Under the pieces are notes generated by a model that was not told where the DNA came from, did not search any database, and saw only the letters and a program-made list of their open reading frames with translations. Shown piece after piece: positions 15,586 to 25,063 of a stretch of 32,421 nt of DNA. The position numbers were made by a program, and so were the translations under genes. Origin of the DNA: an uncultured Prevotellaceae bacterium (GTDB lineage: Bacteria; Bacteroidota; Bacteroidia; Bacteroidales; Bacteroidaceae). The stretch's first letter is position 1. The number at the start of each line of letters is the position of its first letter. The stretch spans positions 1 through 32,421 of the forward strand of contig ONLU01000031.1 of assembly GCA_900318795.1 (NCBI GenBank), given 5' to 3'.

Positions 15586-16647
15586 ATGAAACTCAAGATT
15601 GCCGTTCTTCCGGGCGACGGTATAGGTCCGGAAATCATGAAACAAGGTGTGGCTGTGCTCAATGCTATTGCAGCCAAGTGTGGACACGAATTCCAGTATG
15701 AGGAAGCACTGGTGGGAGCCTGTGCCATTGAGGCTTGTGGTGACGCTTATCCTGCTGCCACACACGATGTCTGCATGCGTGCCGATGCCGTGTTGTTTGC
15801 TGCTGTGGGTGACCTCAAGTACGATAACGATCCCACGCTGAAGATGCGTCCTGAAACAGGCTTGTTGGCTATGCGCAAGCAATTGGGACTCTTCGCTAAT
15901 GTACGCCCAGTAGCCACTTTTGACTGTCTGCTCCACAAGTCTCCGCTTAAAGAAGAACTGTTGCGTGGAGCCGATTTCGTGGTCATCCGCGAACTGACGG
16001 GAGGAATGTACTTTGGTGAGAAATATCAGGATAACGACAAGGCCTACGACACGAATGTCTATACCCGTCCCGAGGTGGAGCGCATTCTGAAGGTTGCTTT
16101 CGAGATGGCGATGACGCGTCGTAAGCACCTTACGGTGGTCGACAAGGCTAACGTGCTGGCATCTAGTCGCCTGTGGCGCCAAATAGCCAAAGAGATGGAG
16201 TCGCAGTATCCAGAGGTGACTACCGACTACATGTTCATCGACAATGCCTCAATGCGTGTGTTGACGGAGCCTCGTTTCTTCGATGTCATCGTTACGGAAA
16301 ACACCTTTGGCGACATCCTTACCGACGAGACGTCGTGCATTACAGGATCCATGGGTCTGCAGCCCTCCAGTTCGCTGGGCGAACATACCCCGTTGTTTGA
16401 ACCTGTACATGGTTCGTGGCCTCAGGCTGCCGGTCAGAATCTGGCCAATCCGTTGGCACAGATACTCTCTGCCGCCATGCTGCTTGAACACTTTGGGATG
16501 GACAAGGAGGGAGCCCTCATACGTCAGGCTGTCACCGCCTCGCTCGATGCAAACGTGCGTACTCCGGAAATTCAAGTAGAGGGTGGTGCAAAATACGGAA
16601 CTAAAGAAGTTGGCCAATGGATAGTAGACTATATCGTACGGGCTTAG
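15586..16647 (+). CDS. leuB: 3-isopropylmalate dehydrogenase
   Basis: A 353-residue NAD-dependent beta-decarboxylating dehydrogenase that oxidises 3-isopropylmalate (and, given cimA, probably beta-methylmalate). Landmarks: '[11 protein letters not shown]', '[17 protein letters not shown]', '[14 protein letters not shown]', '[12 protein letters not shown]' and the signature '[19 protein letters not shown]' (about residues 239-257), followed by '[20 protein letters not shown]'. Length is typical. It begins 31 nt after cimA; its last 31 nt overlap the start of the TPR gene in another frame. Confidence 0.96.
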   Translation: MKLKIAVLPGDGIGPEIMKQGVAVLNAIAAKCGHEFQYEEALVGACAIEACGDAYPAATHDVCMRADAVLFAAVGDLKYDNDPTLKMRPETGLLAMRKQLGLFANVRPVATFDCLLHKSPLKEELLRGADFVVIRELTGGMYFGEKYQDNDKAYDTNVYTRPEVERILKVAFEMAMTRRKHLTVVDKANVLASSRLWRQIAKEMESQYPEVTTDYMFIDNASMRVLTEPRFFDVIVTENTFGDILTDETSCITGSMGLQPSSSLGEHTPLFEPVHGSWPQAAGQNLANPLAQILSAAMLLEHFGMDKEGALIRQAVTASLDANVRTPEIQVEGGAKYGTKEVGQWIVDYIVRA

Positions 16648-17315
16648 TCCTGTTGGTGACCATATTGGGTGCATCAACGATTCAAGCTCAGCAAGTGTCT
16701 GACAGTCAGCGCTGGCGCGACTCCCTGACCGTACTTAACAGGCAGATTGCCGAGTCGCAGTGGTCGACAGATTTGCACTTGCGCAAGGCGACAGCCAATC
16801 TTGAACTCAAGCAGTGGGAGTATGCCATTGACGAGTATGCCCTGGTGTTACAGCATGAGCCACGCAATCCTGCAGCATTGTTCTATCGTGCATATGCCAA
16901 CACCCACTTGCGCCGTTTCGACTTGGCACGCAATGATCTGAATGATTTGCTGATCATGTTTCCCAGTCACTTCGAGGGCCGTTTGTCGCTGGCTGTTGTG
17001 CTGCAGCAACAGGGCCACCATCAAGATGCGCTTGACCAACTGAACCAAGCTATTGAACAGCATGCCGATTCTGCTGTGGCATATGCTGCACGGGCTAATC
17101 TGGAACGTGTGATGAAGCAGGACGAATCTGCGCTCTACGACTGGCAGCGGGCAGAAGAGCTCTCTCCACGCGATCCCATCTATGTCGTCTCCCATGTTGA
17201 CCTGCTGTTAGTGCTTGAGCGCCGTGAGGAGGCGCGTCGTGTGCTCGATGCAGCCGTCCGGAGGGGTATCCCGCGTGGCATGTTGCAGGAGTGGTATCAA
17301 AAGACCAAGAGATAA
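16617..17315 (+). CDS. Exported TPR-repeat protein
   Basis: A 232-residue protein with an N-terminal export signal ('[16 protein letters not shown]') and a chain of TPR units: '[20 protein letters not shown]', then '[19 protein letters not shown]', then '[19 protein letters not shown]', then '[19 protein letters not shown]'. It is probably a periplasmic or membrane-attached scaffold; the partner is unknown. The start overlaps leuB by 31 nt, an unusually long overlap. A later in-frame start is not attractive because it would remove the signal peptide. Its link to leucine synthesis may be only positional. Confidence 0.8.
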   Translation: MDSRLYRTGLVLLVTILGASTIQAQQVSDSQRWRDSLTVLNRQIAESQWSTDLHLRKATANLELKQWEYAIDEYALVLQHEPRNPAALFYRAYANTHLRRFDLARNDLNDLLIMFPSHFEGRLSLAVVLQQQGHHQDALDQLNQAIEQHADSAVAYAARANLERVMKQDESALYDWQRAEELSPRDPIYVVSHVDLLLVLERREEARRVLDAAVRRGIPRGMLQEWYQKTKR

Positions 17316-17348
17316 ACGATCAGAACAGCTATAAACATATTATCGGAT

Positions 17349-18038
17349 ATGAAGAAAAAGAAAAGTCTCACGAAGCGTCAATTCTTGTTACTCTTCCTGG
17401 CCATAGTGGTTCTGTTGGCTGTTGTACGGCACCTGCCGCAACATGAGTCTGCGTCAGTCTATCAGGTGTCTGTCGTTGATCCCGCAGTTCCGCATCGCAT
17501 ACTCTCTGTGCCCAATTACAAGAAGGCATTCCCTGACAGCCAGAGTGTACAGATTGTAGCAGCAGAGCGCTGGGGTGTCCGTCCTGTCCAGAATCGGGAG
17601 GATGCCGAGAAACGCAAAAAGGAACTTGTCTACATTGGTGAGAGTCCCTATTGGCATGTCGATCGTCTCAGTAGCAGCATTCCCTATCTGGTGCCACGTG
17701 CTGCTCTGTTGCTGCAGGACATCGGTCAGGCATTCTATGATAGCCTATATGTCAAGGGTGTCCCCCTTCAGCAACTCATCGTCACCAGTGTGCTGCGCTC
17801 CAAGGACGATGTTGCCCGTCTGCAGCGCCATAACCAGAATGCTACCGAGCGTTCGTGCCACCTCTTTGGAACCACTTTTGATATCTGCTACAACCGCTAT
17901 CATCCCATTGAACGCCCCGTGCGCGATGATACCCTGAAGTGGGTACTTTCAGAGGTGTTGCGTGACAAACGCGAGGAGGGTCGTTGTTATATCAAGTACG
18001 AAGTCAAGCAAGGATGCTTCCACATGACCGTACGATAA
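17349..18038 (+). CDS. DUF5715 family protein, M15-peptidase-like
   Basis: A 229-residue protein with a basic N-terminus and one transmembrane/signal segment (residues about 10-27), so it is anchored in or exported across the inner membrane. The central and C-terminal part recalls D,D-/L,D-carboxypeptidases of the M15 (VanY-like) fold: 'TSVLRS' (R150), 'SCHLFGTTFDI' with candidate Zn ligands H171 and D178, then E218 and H225 in 'YEVKQGCFH'. This matches the S-x-H-x(6)-D...E...H order. Peptidoglycan trimming is the inferred role. It lies 33 nt after the TPR gene and ends the leu transcript. Confidence 0.75.
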   Translation: MKKKKSLTKRQFLLLFLAIVVLLAVVRHLPQHESASVYQVSVVDPAVPHRILSVPNYKKAFPDSQSVQIVAAERWGVRPVQNREDAEKRKKELVYIGESPYWHVDRLSSSIPYLVPRAALLLQDIGQAFYDSLYVKGVPLQQLIVTSVLRSKDDVARLQRHNQNATERSCHLFGTTFDICYNRYHPIERPVRDDTLKWVLSEVLRDKREEGRCYIKYEVKQGCFHMTVR

Positions 18039-18056
18039 CTCATTTGTCAGAGGATA

Positions 18057-18078
18057 CACTCAAAAACTTTTTTGAGTG
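18057..18078 (+). terminator. First terminator-like hairpin after the leu operon
   Basis: CACTCAAAA (18057-18065) pairs perfectly with TTTTGAGTG (18070-18078), with a 4-nt loop. There is no T-run behind it, so on its own it is a weak terminator; the strong one follows 30 nt on. Confidence 0.4.
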
Positions 18079-18106
18079 CAGTGGAAGAATATTTGGAGTG
18101 CGAGCA

Positions 18107-18138
18107 AAAAAAAGAGAGGCTTGAACCTCTCTTTTTTT
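18107..18138. terminator. Bidirectional intrinsic terminator between convergent operons
   Basis: AAAAAAAGAGAGG (18107-18119) pairs with CCTCTCTTTTTTT (18126-18138) around a 6-nt loop. It has a GC-containing stem and U-runs on both strands, so it can end both the leu transcript (plus) and the secA-ABC transcript (minus). Confidence 0.8.
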
Positions 18139-18139
18139 A

Positions 18140-18871
18140 CTACTCGGCATTGAAGTATTCCTGTAACTCTTGGGCGGCGCTTCCCCCGGCATTGGGCAGG
18201 TCGCGGATAATCTGTCCGTGCTCCAAAAGCGCTATGCGTGTAGAGATGTCAATGGTATGCTGCAGGTTATGGCTCGAAATCAGAATGGTGGAGCCTGTCT
18301 GCTGGGCATAGTCGGTAAGCAGATGTTTGAGCAATACCTGACTGGTGGGGTCGAGGAAATTGAAGGGCTCGTCGAGAATGACCATGTCGGGCTGGCGGAA
18401 TAGGGCAGAGATGATGCCTACCTTCATCTTGTTACCAGCCGAGAGGTTTCGGATAAGCTTCTTCTGTCCGAAGACTTCGCCGTTGGCAAATCGCTCAAAC
18501 AAGACCAGCCGTTGATCAACCTCTGCCTGCTTGATGCCTGAAATCTTGCCAAGAAAGGAGAAATACTCCTCGGGGGTGAGGAAGTCAATCAGGAAGCCTT
18601 CGTCGACATAGGCGCCGACGTGCTGTTTCCAGATTTCAGATTCAGCAGGATTGATAGCCCCTGCCGTTTCCTCACCGGTAGTGGGGAAATGATAGACGAC
18701 GGAGCCCTGGTCGGGCTTGAGCAGGTCGAGAAGGAGTCGGAAGAGGGTTGTCTTGCCGGCTCCGTTGTTGCCCACGAGTCCCAGGATGTCACCATCGTTA
18801 ACCGTGAACGCTGGAATGTCGCAGGCGCAAGTCTCGCCGAAATGCTTTTGGAGATGATCTATCTGAATCAT
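18140..18871 (-). CDS. ABC transporter ATP-binding protein
   Basis: A 243-residue ABC ATPase. Walker A GNNGAGKTT (residues 34-42), signature 'NLSAGNKMKVG', Walker B 'MVILDEPFNFLDP' and H-loop 'ISSHNLQH' are all intact. The family resembles ATPases of small two-component exporters (GldA/DrrA-like). No permease gene is adjacent, so the partner must be encoded elsewhere or downstream of a distant promoter. It begins 49 nt after secA and likely shares its transcript. The substrate is unknown. Confidence 0.88.
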   Translation of the reverse strand: MIQIDHLQKHFGETCACDIPAFTVNDGDILGLVGNNGAGKTTLFRLLLDLLKPDQGSVVYHFPTTGEETAGAINPAESEIWKQHVGAYVDEGFLIDFLTPEEYFSFLGKISGIKQAEVDQRLVLFERFANGEVFGQKKLIRNLSAGNKMKVGIISALFRQPDMVILDEPFNFLDPTSQVLLKHLLTDYAQQTGSTILISSHNLQHTIDISTRIALLEHGQIIRDLPNAGGSAAQELQEYFNAE

Positions 18872-18920
18872 AGGAATCGTTCTTTTTGCTAATTAAACCA
18901 GATGGACTAGTGGCACTGGT

Positions 18921-21900
18921 TTACACCAGTCCCTTGCCGTGGCACTGCTTGAACTTCTTGCCAGAGCCGCAGGGGCAGGGATCGTTACGCCCGGGCATCT
19001 TGTCCTTGATGATGGGTGTGCGGGGCTGTTGGGCACGGGTGTCCTGGGCGGCAGCAGCAGCTTGGTTGGGGTCAGTCATCTGCTCTTGCGTCAGAGACTG
19101 CTTCGACTCGGTGTACTGCTGGCGCTGGGTATGCTCCTCGGGAGCAGCCTCCTGTACCTCCTGCATCACAGGAATCTGGGCACGCATGAGAATGCTGACA
19201 GAGCGGTTGTTCATGGTGTTGACCATGTTGTCGAACAGCTTGACGGACTCCAGCTTGAAGATGAGCAACGGGTCCTTCTGCTCGTACGATGCATTCTGTA
19301 CTGAGTGCTTCAACTCGTCGAGCTCGCGCAGGTTCTCCTTCCAAGCCTCGTCAATGATGTGAAGCAGTATCTGTTTCTCGAACTCCTTGACCACCGACTT
19401 ACATTCGGTGTCGTAGGCTTCCTTGAGGTTACAGGGGATGTTATACATCTTGCGGCCGTCAGTCAAGGGCACAACGATGCGCTCGTACATTTGTCCCTGA
19501 GTCTCGTAAACTTGCTTGATGACAGGCATGGCGACTTCCTGAACGTGCTCCATATGGCGCTTGAAACTGCCCATGGCAACTTGGAACACCTCCTCGCACA
19601 GTTCTTCGCGACTCTTGTTGATAAACTCGTCGTTCGAGAAGGGACATTCCATTGCGAATACCTTGATGAACTGTTCCTTGCAACCCTCGTAGTCATTCTG
19701 CTCAATGATATTGACCACACGGTCCCAGATTGTATTCGAGATGTCCATGCCAATGCGCTCGCCCATCAAGGCGTGACGACGCTTCGAGTAGACCACAGTA
19801 CGCTGCTTGTTCATGACATCATCGTACTCCAGCAGTCGCTTACGGATGCCGAAGTTGTTCTCCTCGACCTTCTTTTGGGCACGCTCTACTTGTTTGCTAA
19901 TCATGGGGCTCTCCAGCATTTCGCCTTCCTTGAAGCCCAACTTGTCCATTACGGTAGCAATGCGCTCAGAGCCGAACAGGCGCATGAGTTTGTCCTCAAG
20001 TGAGATGAAGAACAGTGACGAACCTGGGTCACCCTGACGTCCGGCACGACCACGTAACTGGCGGTCGACACGACGTGACTCATGACGCTCTGTGCCGATG
20101 ATGGCCAGACCACCGGCAGCCTTGACCTCAGGCGACAGCTTGATATCTGTACCACGACCTGCCATGTTGGTGGCGATGGTGACGGCACCCTTGCCGTTGG
20201 TCGACTGACCAGCCAGAGCCACAATGTCAGCCTCTTTCTGGTGCAGCTTGGCATTCAACACCTGATGGGGGATGCCTTCACGCTTGCCAGTCTCTGGATT
20301 GACATACATGTCAAGCATACGGCTCAGCAACTCAGAGATTTCCACAGATGTTGTACCAATCAGGGTAGGACGTCCGGCATTGCGCAGGCGGACAACTTCT
20401 TCAATGACAGCCTTGTATTTCTCGCGGGCAGTCTTGTAGATGCGGTCGTCCATATCGTCGCGGATGACAGGTTTGTTGGTGGGAATCTCCACCACGTCAA
20501 GCTTATAGATGTCCCAGAATTCACCAGCCTCCGTAGAAGCAGTACCGGTCATACCGGCCAGCTTGTGGTACATACGGAAGTAGTTCTGCAGGGTAATGGT
20601 AGCAAAGGTCTGGGTTGCAGCCTCGACTTTTACATGCTCTTTAGCCTCGACAGCCTGATGCAGTCCGTCAGACCAGCGACGGCCCTCCATGATACGGCCA
20701 GTCTGCTCGTCGACAATCTTGACCTCACCGTCGATGACCACATACTCGTCGTCCTTGTTGAACATACAGTAAGCCTTGAGCAGTTGCTGCAGGGTATGGA
20801 CACGCTCAGACTGTACAGCATAGTGCTGTAGCATCTCGTCTTTCTTGTTGATGCGCTCTTCGTCGGTGAGCGTGGTGTCACCTTCGAGGGCAGACAGCTG
20901 GCTTGTGATGTCGGGCAGCACAAACAGGTCTTTGTCGTTGACCTGGTTAGCCAACCATGCGGTACCCTTGTCGGTCAGGTCGCAGGAGTTGAGTTTCTCT
21001 TCAACCACAAAGTAGAGGGGTTCTACTACTTCGGGCATACGGCGGTTGTTGTTCTCCATATAGATCTCCTCCGTCTTGAGCATGCCGCTCTTGATACCTT
21101 CCTCAGAGAGGAACTTGATGAGGGGCTTGTTCTTGGGCATGGACTTGTGCGAGCGATAGAGTGCCAGGAAGCCTTCGTCCAGCAACTTCTTGTCGTTCTT
21201 GGCCTGTCCCTCGGCAATCTTCTGCTTGGCTTCAGCCAGATACTGGGTAGCCAGCTGGCGCTGTACACCAACCAGTTTCTCAACCAGAGGCTGGTATTCC
21301 TCGAACATCTGGTCGTCGCCCTTGGGCACAGGACCAGAGATGATGAGTGGCGTACGGGCATCGTCAATCAGCACCGAGTCAACCTCGTCGACGATGGCAT
21401 AGTTGTGGGCACGCTGCACAAGGTCTGCAGGCGAGATGGCCATGTTGTCACGCAAGTAGTCGAAACCGAACTCGTTGTTGGTACCGAATGTGATGTCGGC
21501 CTGATAGGCACGTCGGCGCTCGGGTGAGTTGGGCTGGTGCTTGTCGATGCAGTCTACGGAGAGTCCGTGGAACATATAGAGCGGTCCCATCCACTCGGAG
21601 TCACGCTTGGCCAGATAGTCGTTGACGGTTACCACGTGGACGCCATTGCCCGTCAGGGCGTTGAGGAATACGGGAAGGGTAGCGACAAGCGTCTTACCCT
21701 CACCAGTGGCCATCTCGGCAATTTTACCTTGGTGGAGCACCGTACCGCCGAACAACTGGACGTCGTAGTGTACCATTTCCCATTTCAGGTCATTGCCACC
21801 TGCCGTCCAGTGGTTGTGATAGATGGCTTTGTCACCATCGATGGTGATGAAGTCCTTACGGGGGTCAGCAGCCAGTTCGCGGTCAAAGTCGGTGGCAGTC

Positions 21901-22286
21901 ACGATGGTCTCCTCGTTCTCGGCAAAGCGACGGGCGGTCTCTTTGACAATGGCGAAAACCTCGGGCATAGCCTCGTCGAGTGCTTTTTCGTAGATGTCGA
22001 GCACTTCCTTCTCCAACTTGTCTATCTGGGCGAAGATGTCGGCACGCTCGTCAATAGGCGTATCCTCGATGGTGGCCTTGAGCTTTTCGATTTCCTCTTT
22101 CTGCTGGTTGGCCGAGTCTTGAATGTGGCGCTGAATGTCCTTGGTGCGTTGGCGCAGTTGGTCGTTATCCAGTTGTTGGATGGCCGGATAGGCGGCTTTC
22201 ACCTTCTCGACGAGCGGCTGGATGAGTTTCATGTCGCGCGACGATTTGTCGCCGAACAATGAACGTAAAATCTTGTTGAAATTCAT
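18921..22286 (-). CDS. secA: Preprotein translocase ATPase SecA
   Basis: A 1,121-residue SecA, the motor that drives preproteins through SecYEG. Visible landmarks are '[15 protein letters not shown]' (Walker A, residues about 190-203), '[17 protein letters not shown]', '[19 protein letters not shown]' (DEAD-type Walker B), '[13 protein letters not shown]', '[13 protein letters not shown]' and '[13 protein letters not shown]'. The C-terminal SEC-C zinc motif is '[18 protein letters not shown]'. It is longer than the 840-900 residues of most SecAs; the extra length, within the preprotein-binding region (about residues 330-480) and a Q/A-rich linker before SEC-C, is usual for Bacteroidetes. It heads a minus-strand unit with the ABC gene. 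Confidence 0.97.
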   Translation of the reverse strand: MNFNKILRSLFGDKSSRDMKLIQPLVEKVKAAYPAIQQLDNDQLRQRTKDIQRHIQDSANQQKEEIEKLKATIEDTPIDERADIFAQIDKLEKEVLDIYEKALDEAMPEVFAIVKETARRFAENEETIVTATDFDRELAADPRKDFITIDGDKAIYHNHWTAGGNDLKWEMVHYDVQLFGGTVLHQGKIAEMATGEGKTLVATLPVFLNALTGNGVHVVTVNDYLAKRDSEWMGPLYMFHGLSVDCIDKHQPNSPERRRAYQADITFGTNNEFGFDYLRDNMAISPADLVQRAHNYAIVDEVDSVLIDDARTPLIISGPVPKGDDQMFEEYQPLVEKLVGVQRQLATQYLAEAKQKIAEGQAKNDKKLLDEGFLALYRSHKSMPKNKPLIKFLSEEGIKSGMLKTEEIYMENNNRRMPEVVEPLYFVVEEKLNSCDLTDKGTAWLANQVNDKDLFVLPDITSQLSALEGDTTLTDEERINKKDEMLQHYAVQSERVHTLQQLLKAYCMFNKDDEYVVIDGEVKIVDEQTGRIMEGRRWSDGLHQAVEAKEHVKVEAATQTFATITLQNYFRMYHKLAGMTGTASTEAGEFWDIYKLDVVEIPTNKPVIRDDMDDRIYKTAREKYKAVIEEVVRLRNAGRPTLIGTTSVEISELLSRMLDMYVNPETGKREGIPHQVLNAKLHQKEADIVALAGQSTNGKGAVTIATNMAGRGTDIKLSPEVKAAGGLAIIGTERHESRRVDRQLRGRAGRQGDPGSSLFFISLEDKLMRLFGSERIATVMDKLGFKEGEMLESPMISKQVERAQKKVEENNFGIRKRLLEYDDVMNKQRTVVYSKRRHALMGERIGMDISNTIWDRVVNIIEQNDYEGCKEQFIKVFAMECPFSNDEFINKSREELCEEVFQVAMGSFKRHMEHVQEVAMPVIKQVYETQGQMYERIVVPLTDGRKMYNIPCNLKEAYDTECKSVVKEFEKQILLHIIDEAWKENLRELDELKHSVQNASYEQKDPLLIFKLESVKLFDNMVNTMNNRSVSILMRAQIPVMQEVQEAAPEEHTQRQQYTESKQSLTQEQMTDPNQAAAAAQDTRAQQPRTPIIKDKMPGRNDPCPCGSGKKFKQCHGKGLV

Positions 22287-22329
22287 ATCTAAATTTTTAT
22301 TGTTTACCTTATTGATATAGTTCGGGGTG

Positions 22330-22337
22330 CAAAGGTA
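22330..22337 (-). promoter_or_regulatory. -7 box of the secA promoter
   Basis: TACCTTTG on the minus strand, 43 nt before the secA ATG at 22286. No convincing -33 box is seen at the standard distance. The upstream gene (22390-23763) may also read through. Confidence 0.45.
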
Positions 22338-22389
22338 CGAAAAAAAGTGAAGAATACCCTTTACTTTTTTACCTTTTTGCTGTTAACCT

Positions 22390-23763
22390 TTAAAAAAGCG
22401 GTTCTGCCGAGCAGGCATTGGGTGCCCGGATGCGGATGGCACGTGCTACGGTAGGCGCAATACGGTCTACCGTGACAGGGGTGGCAATGCGCTGGGCTTC
22501 AATGTTAGCCCCGAAGAATATGATAGGAAAGGGAATGTAGCTGGCGCGCGATGTGCTGCTTGTGTGTGTCTCTTCGTTGACCAGTTGCCAGCCGGGTGCG
22601 ATATCGATGAGCAGGTCGCCGCACTTGTCGATGTTAAACCCGTTGCGCACCCGCTCCAACAGTTGGCTGTCGCTGGTCAGCAGCTGGGTGCTGGTGTAGA
22701 CGTTTCGGACACCAGCCATCTGCAGGACGAACTCCTGGGCTTGACGGAGCACATTGCCCAGGTTGAGGTTTTTCTTCTCAATGAATTTCCGATTCAGGTA
22801 GAGTTGGTTCTTATGGCAGGCCTCGATGTATTGTGCAGAGCCGTAGACGGCTCCCAGATACATGTTGAGGAGGCTGGCAGCCCGATTGATGTGGAACTTG
22901 CCCGTGGGAATGCGGAAGCGCTCGTTCTCTTCCTCGCGCTCTTCGGATGACGTGCCAGTGCCTGTCAGCACAAACAGGACCCGTTCGTTAGGCAACTTGC
23001 GCTGTATGCCCTTGATGAGGTCGGCAATGTCGTGGTCCAGCAGTTGGTAGCCTACGATGTCAGGCTGGAGTGTATAGCCCACGCAGAGCAGGTCGGTATA
23101 GTCGTCCGTGCCGATGCCTGACTGCTCAATGCATCTTAACGCTAAGGAAGTGATGTTCCTGTTGGCATCCTCCGCCGGGCTGTATGTGCGCGTGTATTGG
23201 CTAAGCCATTGGTCGCCAGAGGGATAGTAGGGCGTGGTTCTCCATGCGCCTTGTGAGCACCAGACGACTCCGTCTGCCACATGGCCGGCAGACAAAATGG
23301 CACTCTCGGCAGTGGTGGCAAACGAAAAAACCTTGCTGTATCCGTTGAAGGCTATTTTCATCTCGTCGCCCAGAGTCGATGTCAGCAGTTGTGCGGGTGA
23401 CAGGCCTTTCTCCTTGTCGTCGACAATGTTCTGGGGGCGTAGTGTCTTGCGGTCAAGCCATTCCTTGCCTGTGACTCCATTATAGTATGGTGTGCTGCCT
23501 GTCAGCAGCGAGGCGCTGGCTGATGCCTGGTCGACAGGACTGAAGCTGTAGCTGGCATTGGGGTAGACCATGCCTTTGGAGAGCAATTGCCTGAAGCCGC
23601 CTTGCGAATAGAGTGGGGCGTATGTTTCCAGATAGTCGGTACGCAGCTGGTCGATGGCGATGCTCACCACCAGCTGGGGAGCTTGCGCAAGAGCCTGTGC
23701 TGCTGCTTCGGCACTGAAGCCGAGAAACGACAGGAGGGTGATGTACAGGTAGCGGTTTCTCAT
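22390..23763 (-). CDS. Alkaline-phosphatase-fold protein, predicted catalytically inactive
   Basis: A 457-residue exported protein (signal peptide at residues 1-23) of the PafA/type I phosphodiesterase branch of the alkaline phosphatase superfamily. The fold is recognisable: 'LVVSIAIDQLRTDYLE' with metal ligand D38, 'SLLTGSTPYYNGVTG', 'AILSAGHVADGVVW' and 'PFPIIFFG'. Most active-site residues are replaced: the Thr nucleophile position by Q79, the following Asn by K100, Lys and Arg by T151 and E153, the His after DxxG by Y239, and the DHG metal pair by T269-G270. So it is probably a pseudo-enzyme. The ATG at 23763 overlaps the lnb stop (ATGA); the open frame upstream lies inside lnb and is discarded. 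Confidence 0.85.
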   Translation of the reverse strand: MRNRYLYITLLSFLGFSAEAAAQALAQAPQLVVSIAIDQLRTDYLETYAPLYSQGGFRQLLSKGMVYPNASYSFSPVDQASASASLLTGSTPYYNGVTGKEWLDRKTLRPQNIVDDKEKGLSPAQLLTSTLGDEMKIAFNGYSKVFSFATTAESAILSAGHVADGVVWCSQGAWRTTPYYPSGDQWLSQYTRTYSPAEDANRNITSLALRCIEQSGIGTDDYTDLLCVGYTLQPDIVGYQLLDHDIADLIKGIQRKLPNERVLFVLTGTGTSSEEREEENERFRIPTGKFHINRAASLLNMYLGAVYGSAQYIEACHKNQLYLNRKFIEKKNLNLGNVLRQAQEFVLQMAGVRNVYTSTQLLTSDSQLLERVRNGFNIDKCGDLLIDIAPGWQLVNEETHTSSTSRASYIPFPIIFFGANIEAQRIATPVTVDRIAPTVARAIRIRAPNACSAEPLF

Positions 23764-24965
23764 CTGGAGACTTTTTTTATGTGAATATAACATTGCATGA
23801 GCAAACATAGTGCCAAACTCCAAAGGCCCTCTGCGTATTGCTGGAACAAAGAGCCGATAAAGAATAGTGCAATCAGTGCACAGCTGATGAGCCAATAGCG
23901 GTTTTGACGTCCTCTGATGACAGGCCATAGGAAGAACCAGGGCAGGGGGTTGAACAGCAGTATCTGCAGGTTCAGACTGACAGTGGGATGTTGCGAGAAC
24001 AGCATCAGCGTCAGCATCACGCCGATGGTGCCAATGGTAAGCATGAGCAGGATGTCCCAAAAGAGGAAACTCCGTTTTGCCCTCCATTGTAGAATCAAGA
24101 GAATCAGTCCGGTGACAGTCAGCAGAATGGCACAGGCTATAGGGCTCAGCGGGAATCCTTGTTTGACGATTTGCACACCACCAGGCAAGGCTGTACGACG
24201 TTCCTTCACTAAAGGACGATACTGGCCGTTTTCGTATATCTGTGCATGGTCGAAGTCGTACATCAGGTTGTATGGCAGGAACTCCTGCTGGCGCAACGTC
24301 GTGGGCTGGTCAGCCTTGATGCCCAGCAGCAAGTCATTGCCGAAACGAGCCCAGGGATGGTTGCGCGTCATCTCATGGACCATCTCCCGATATGTGGGCG
24401 TGAAATCTTCACGTTCAGCATATTCAGTCTTTCCGGTGATACATTTCTCGATGATGTCCCGGGCTTTGGTCGTACAGTTGTTGTAGAAATAGTTGTAGCG
24501 ATAGACGCTGTTCCCAGGCTGCAGGTTTTGGCGGAGTGCTTCGTGCAGTAGCAGCTTCTCTTCGCTGGTCAGGTTGAGCACCTGTTCGGTAACCATACTG
24601 CCAAAATGGCGGTACTCTTTCAGAAAAATGTTAAAGGGGTAGACTCCCAGCTCATAGTCGGTCAAGCCGAAAACAAAGCGTAGAACGAAGTAAGGCTTCT
24701 TGAAATCGAACACGCCGTAGTTGAACGCTACATCCACCTCCTTGTCCTTCCGCATGTCGTGGTAGCGGATGGCCGTGTGTCCGTAGAGACTGTATATCTC
24801 GTCGTGTGGCTGGCAGGTGAGCAGAGAAATCTCGACAGAGTCCATCGGGTCTGGGAGAATGTCCTCGACGGTAGACTCTTGTGCGTAGACAGGCGTATAA
24901 GCTCCTGAGAAAAGCATCAGCAGAAGCCCGAAAAGCGTATTAAAAACGGTTTTTAAATGTTTCAC
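23760..24965 (-). CDS. lnb: Lipoprotein N-acyltransferase Lnb (DUF4105)
   Basis: A 401-residue integral membrane protein. The signal/anchor segment (residues 5-28) is followed by a periplasmic DUF4105 domain carrying 'SLYGHTAIRYHD' (H63) and 'YFYNNCTTKARDII' (C164), then about five transmembrane helices from residue 270 to the end. DUF4105/Lnb proteins have been described as the Bacteroides enzymes that add the N-acyl chain to lipoprotein cysteines, replacing Lnt. The Cys/His pair as catalytic centre is an inference. The only in-frame start at this position is GTG (24965). A -7 box lies 5-12 nt before it, so the message may be leaderless. It overlaps the next gene by 4 nt. Confidence 0.88.
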   Translation of the reverse strand: MKHLKTVFNTLFGLLLMLFSGAYTPVYAQESTVEDILPDPMDSVEISLLTCQPHDEIYSLYGHTAIRYHDMRKDKEVDVAFNYGVFDFKKPYFVLRFVFGLTDYELGVYPFNIFLKEYRHFGSMVTEQVLNLTSEEKLLLHEALRQNLQPGNSVYRYNYFYNNCTTKARDIIEKCITGKTEYAEREDFTPTYREMVHEMTRNHPWARFGNDLLLGIKADQPTTLRQQEFLPYNLMYDFDHAQIYENGQYRPLVKERRTALPGGVQIVKQGFPLSPIACAILLTVTGLILLILQWRAKRSFLFWDILLMLTIGTIGVMLTLMLFSQHPTVSLNLQILLFNPLPWFFLWPVIRGRQNRYWLISCALIALFFIGSLFQQYAEGLWSLALCLLMQCYIHIKKVSR

Positions 24966-24969
24966 GATG

Positions 24970-24977
24970 CAAAATTA
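24970..24977 (-). promoter_or_regulatory. -7 box of lnb
   Basis: TAATTTTG on the minus strand, with only CATC between it and the GTG start. Transcription would begin at or within a few nt of the start codon. No -33 box is obvious. Confidence 0.45.
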
Positions 24978-25022
24978 ACCTATATTTTCCACTTATCGTG
25001 CGTTTATTTCGTTTTTTTTCAA

Positions 25023-25030
25023 TAATTTTG
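25023..25030 (+). promoter_or_regulatory. -7 box of the outer-membrane protein gene
   Basis: TAATTTTG on the plus strand, 33 nt before the ATG at 25064. It is divergent from the lnb promoter, with 45 bp between the two boxes. The -33 region is T-rich without a clear TTG. Confidence 0.5.
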
Positions 25031-25063
25031 CAACCTGAAATGCATTTGATTAAACACAGACAG

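Noticed and set aside
23764-24087. N-terminal extension of the phosphatase-fold protein
   Set aside because: The extra 108 codons lie inside lnb, have no homology pattern, and would place the signal peptide in the interior of the protein.
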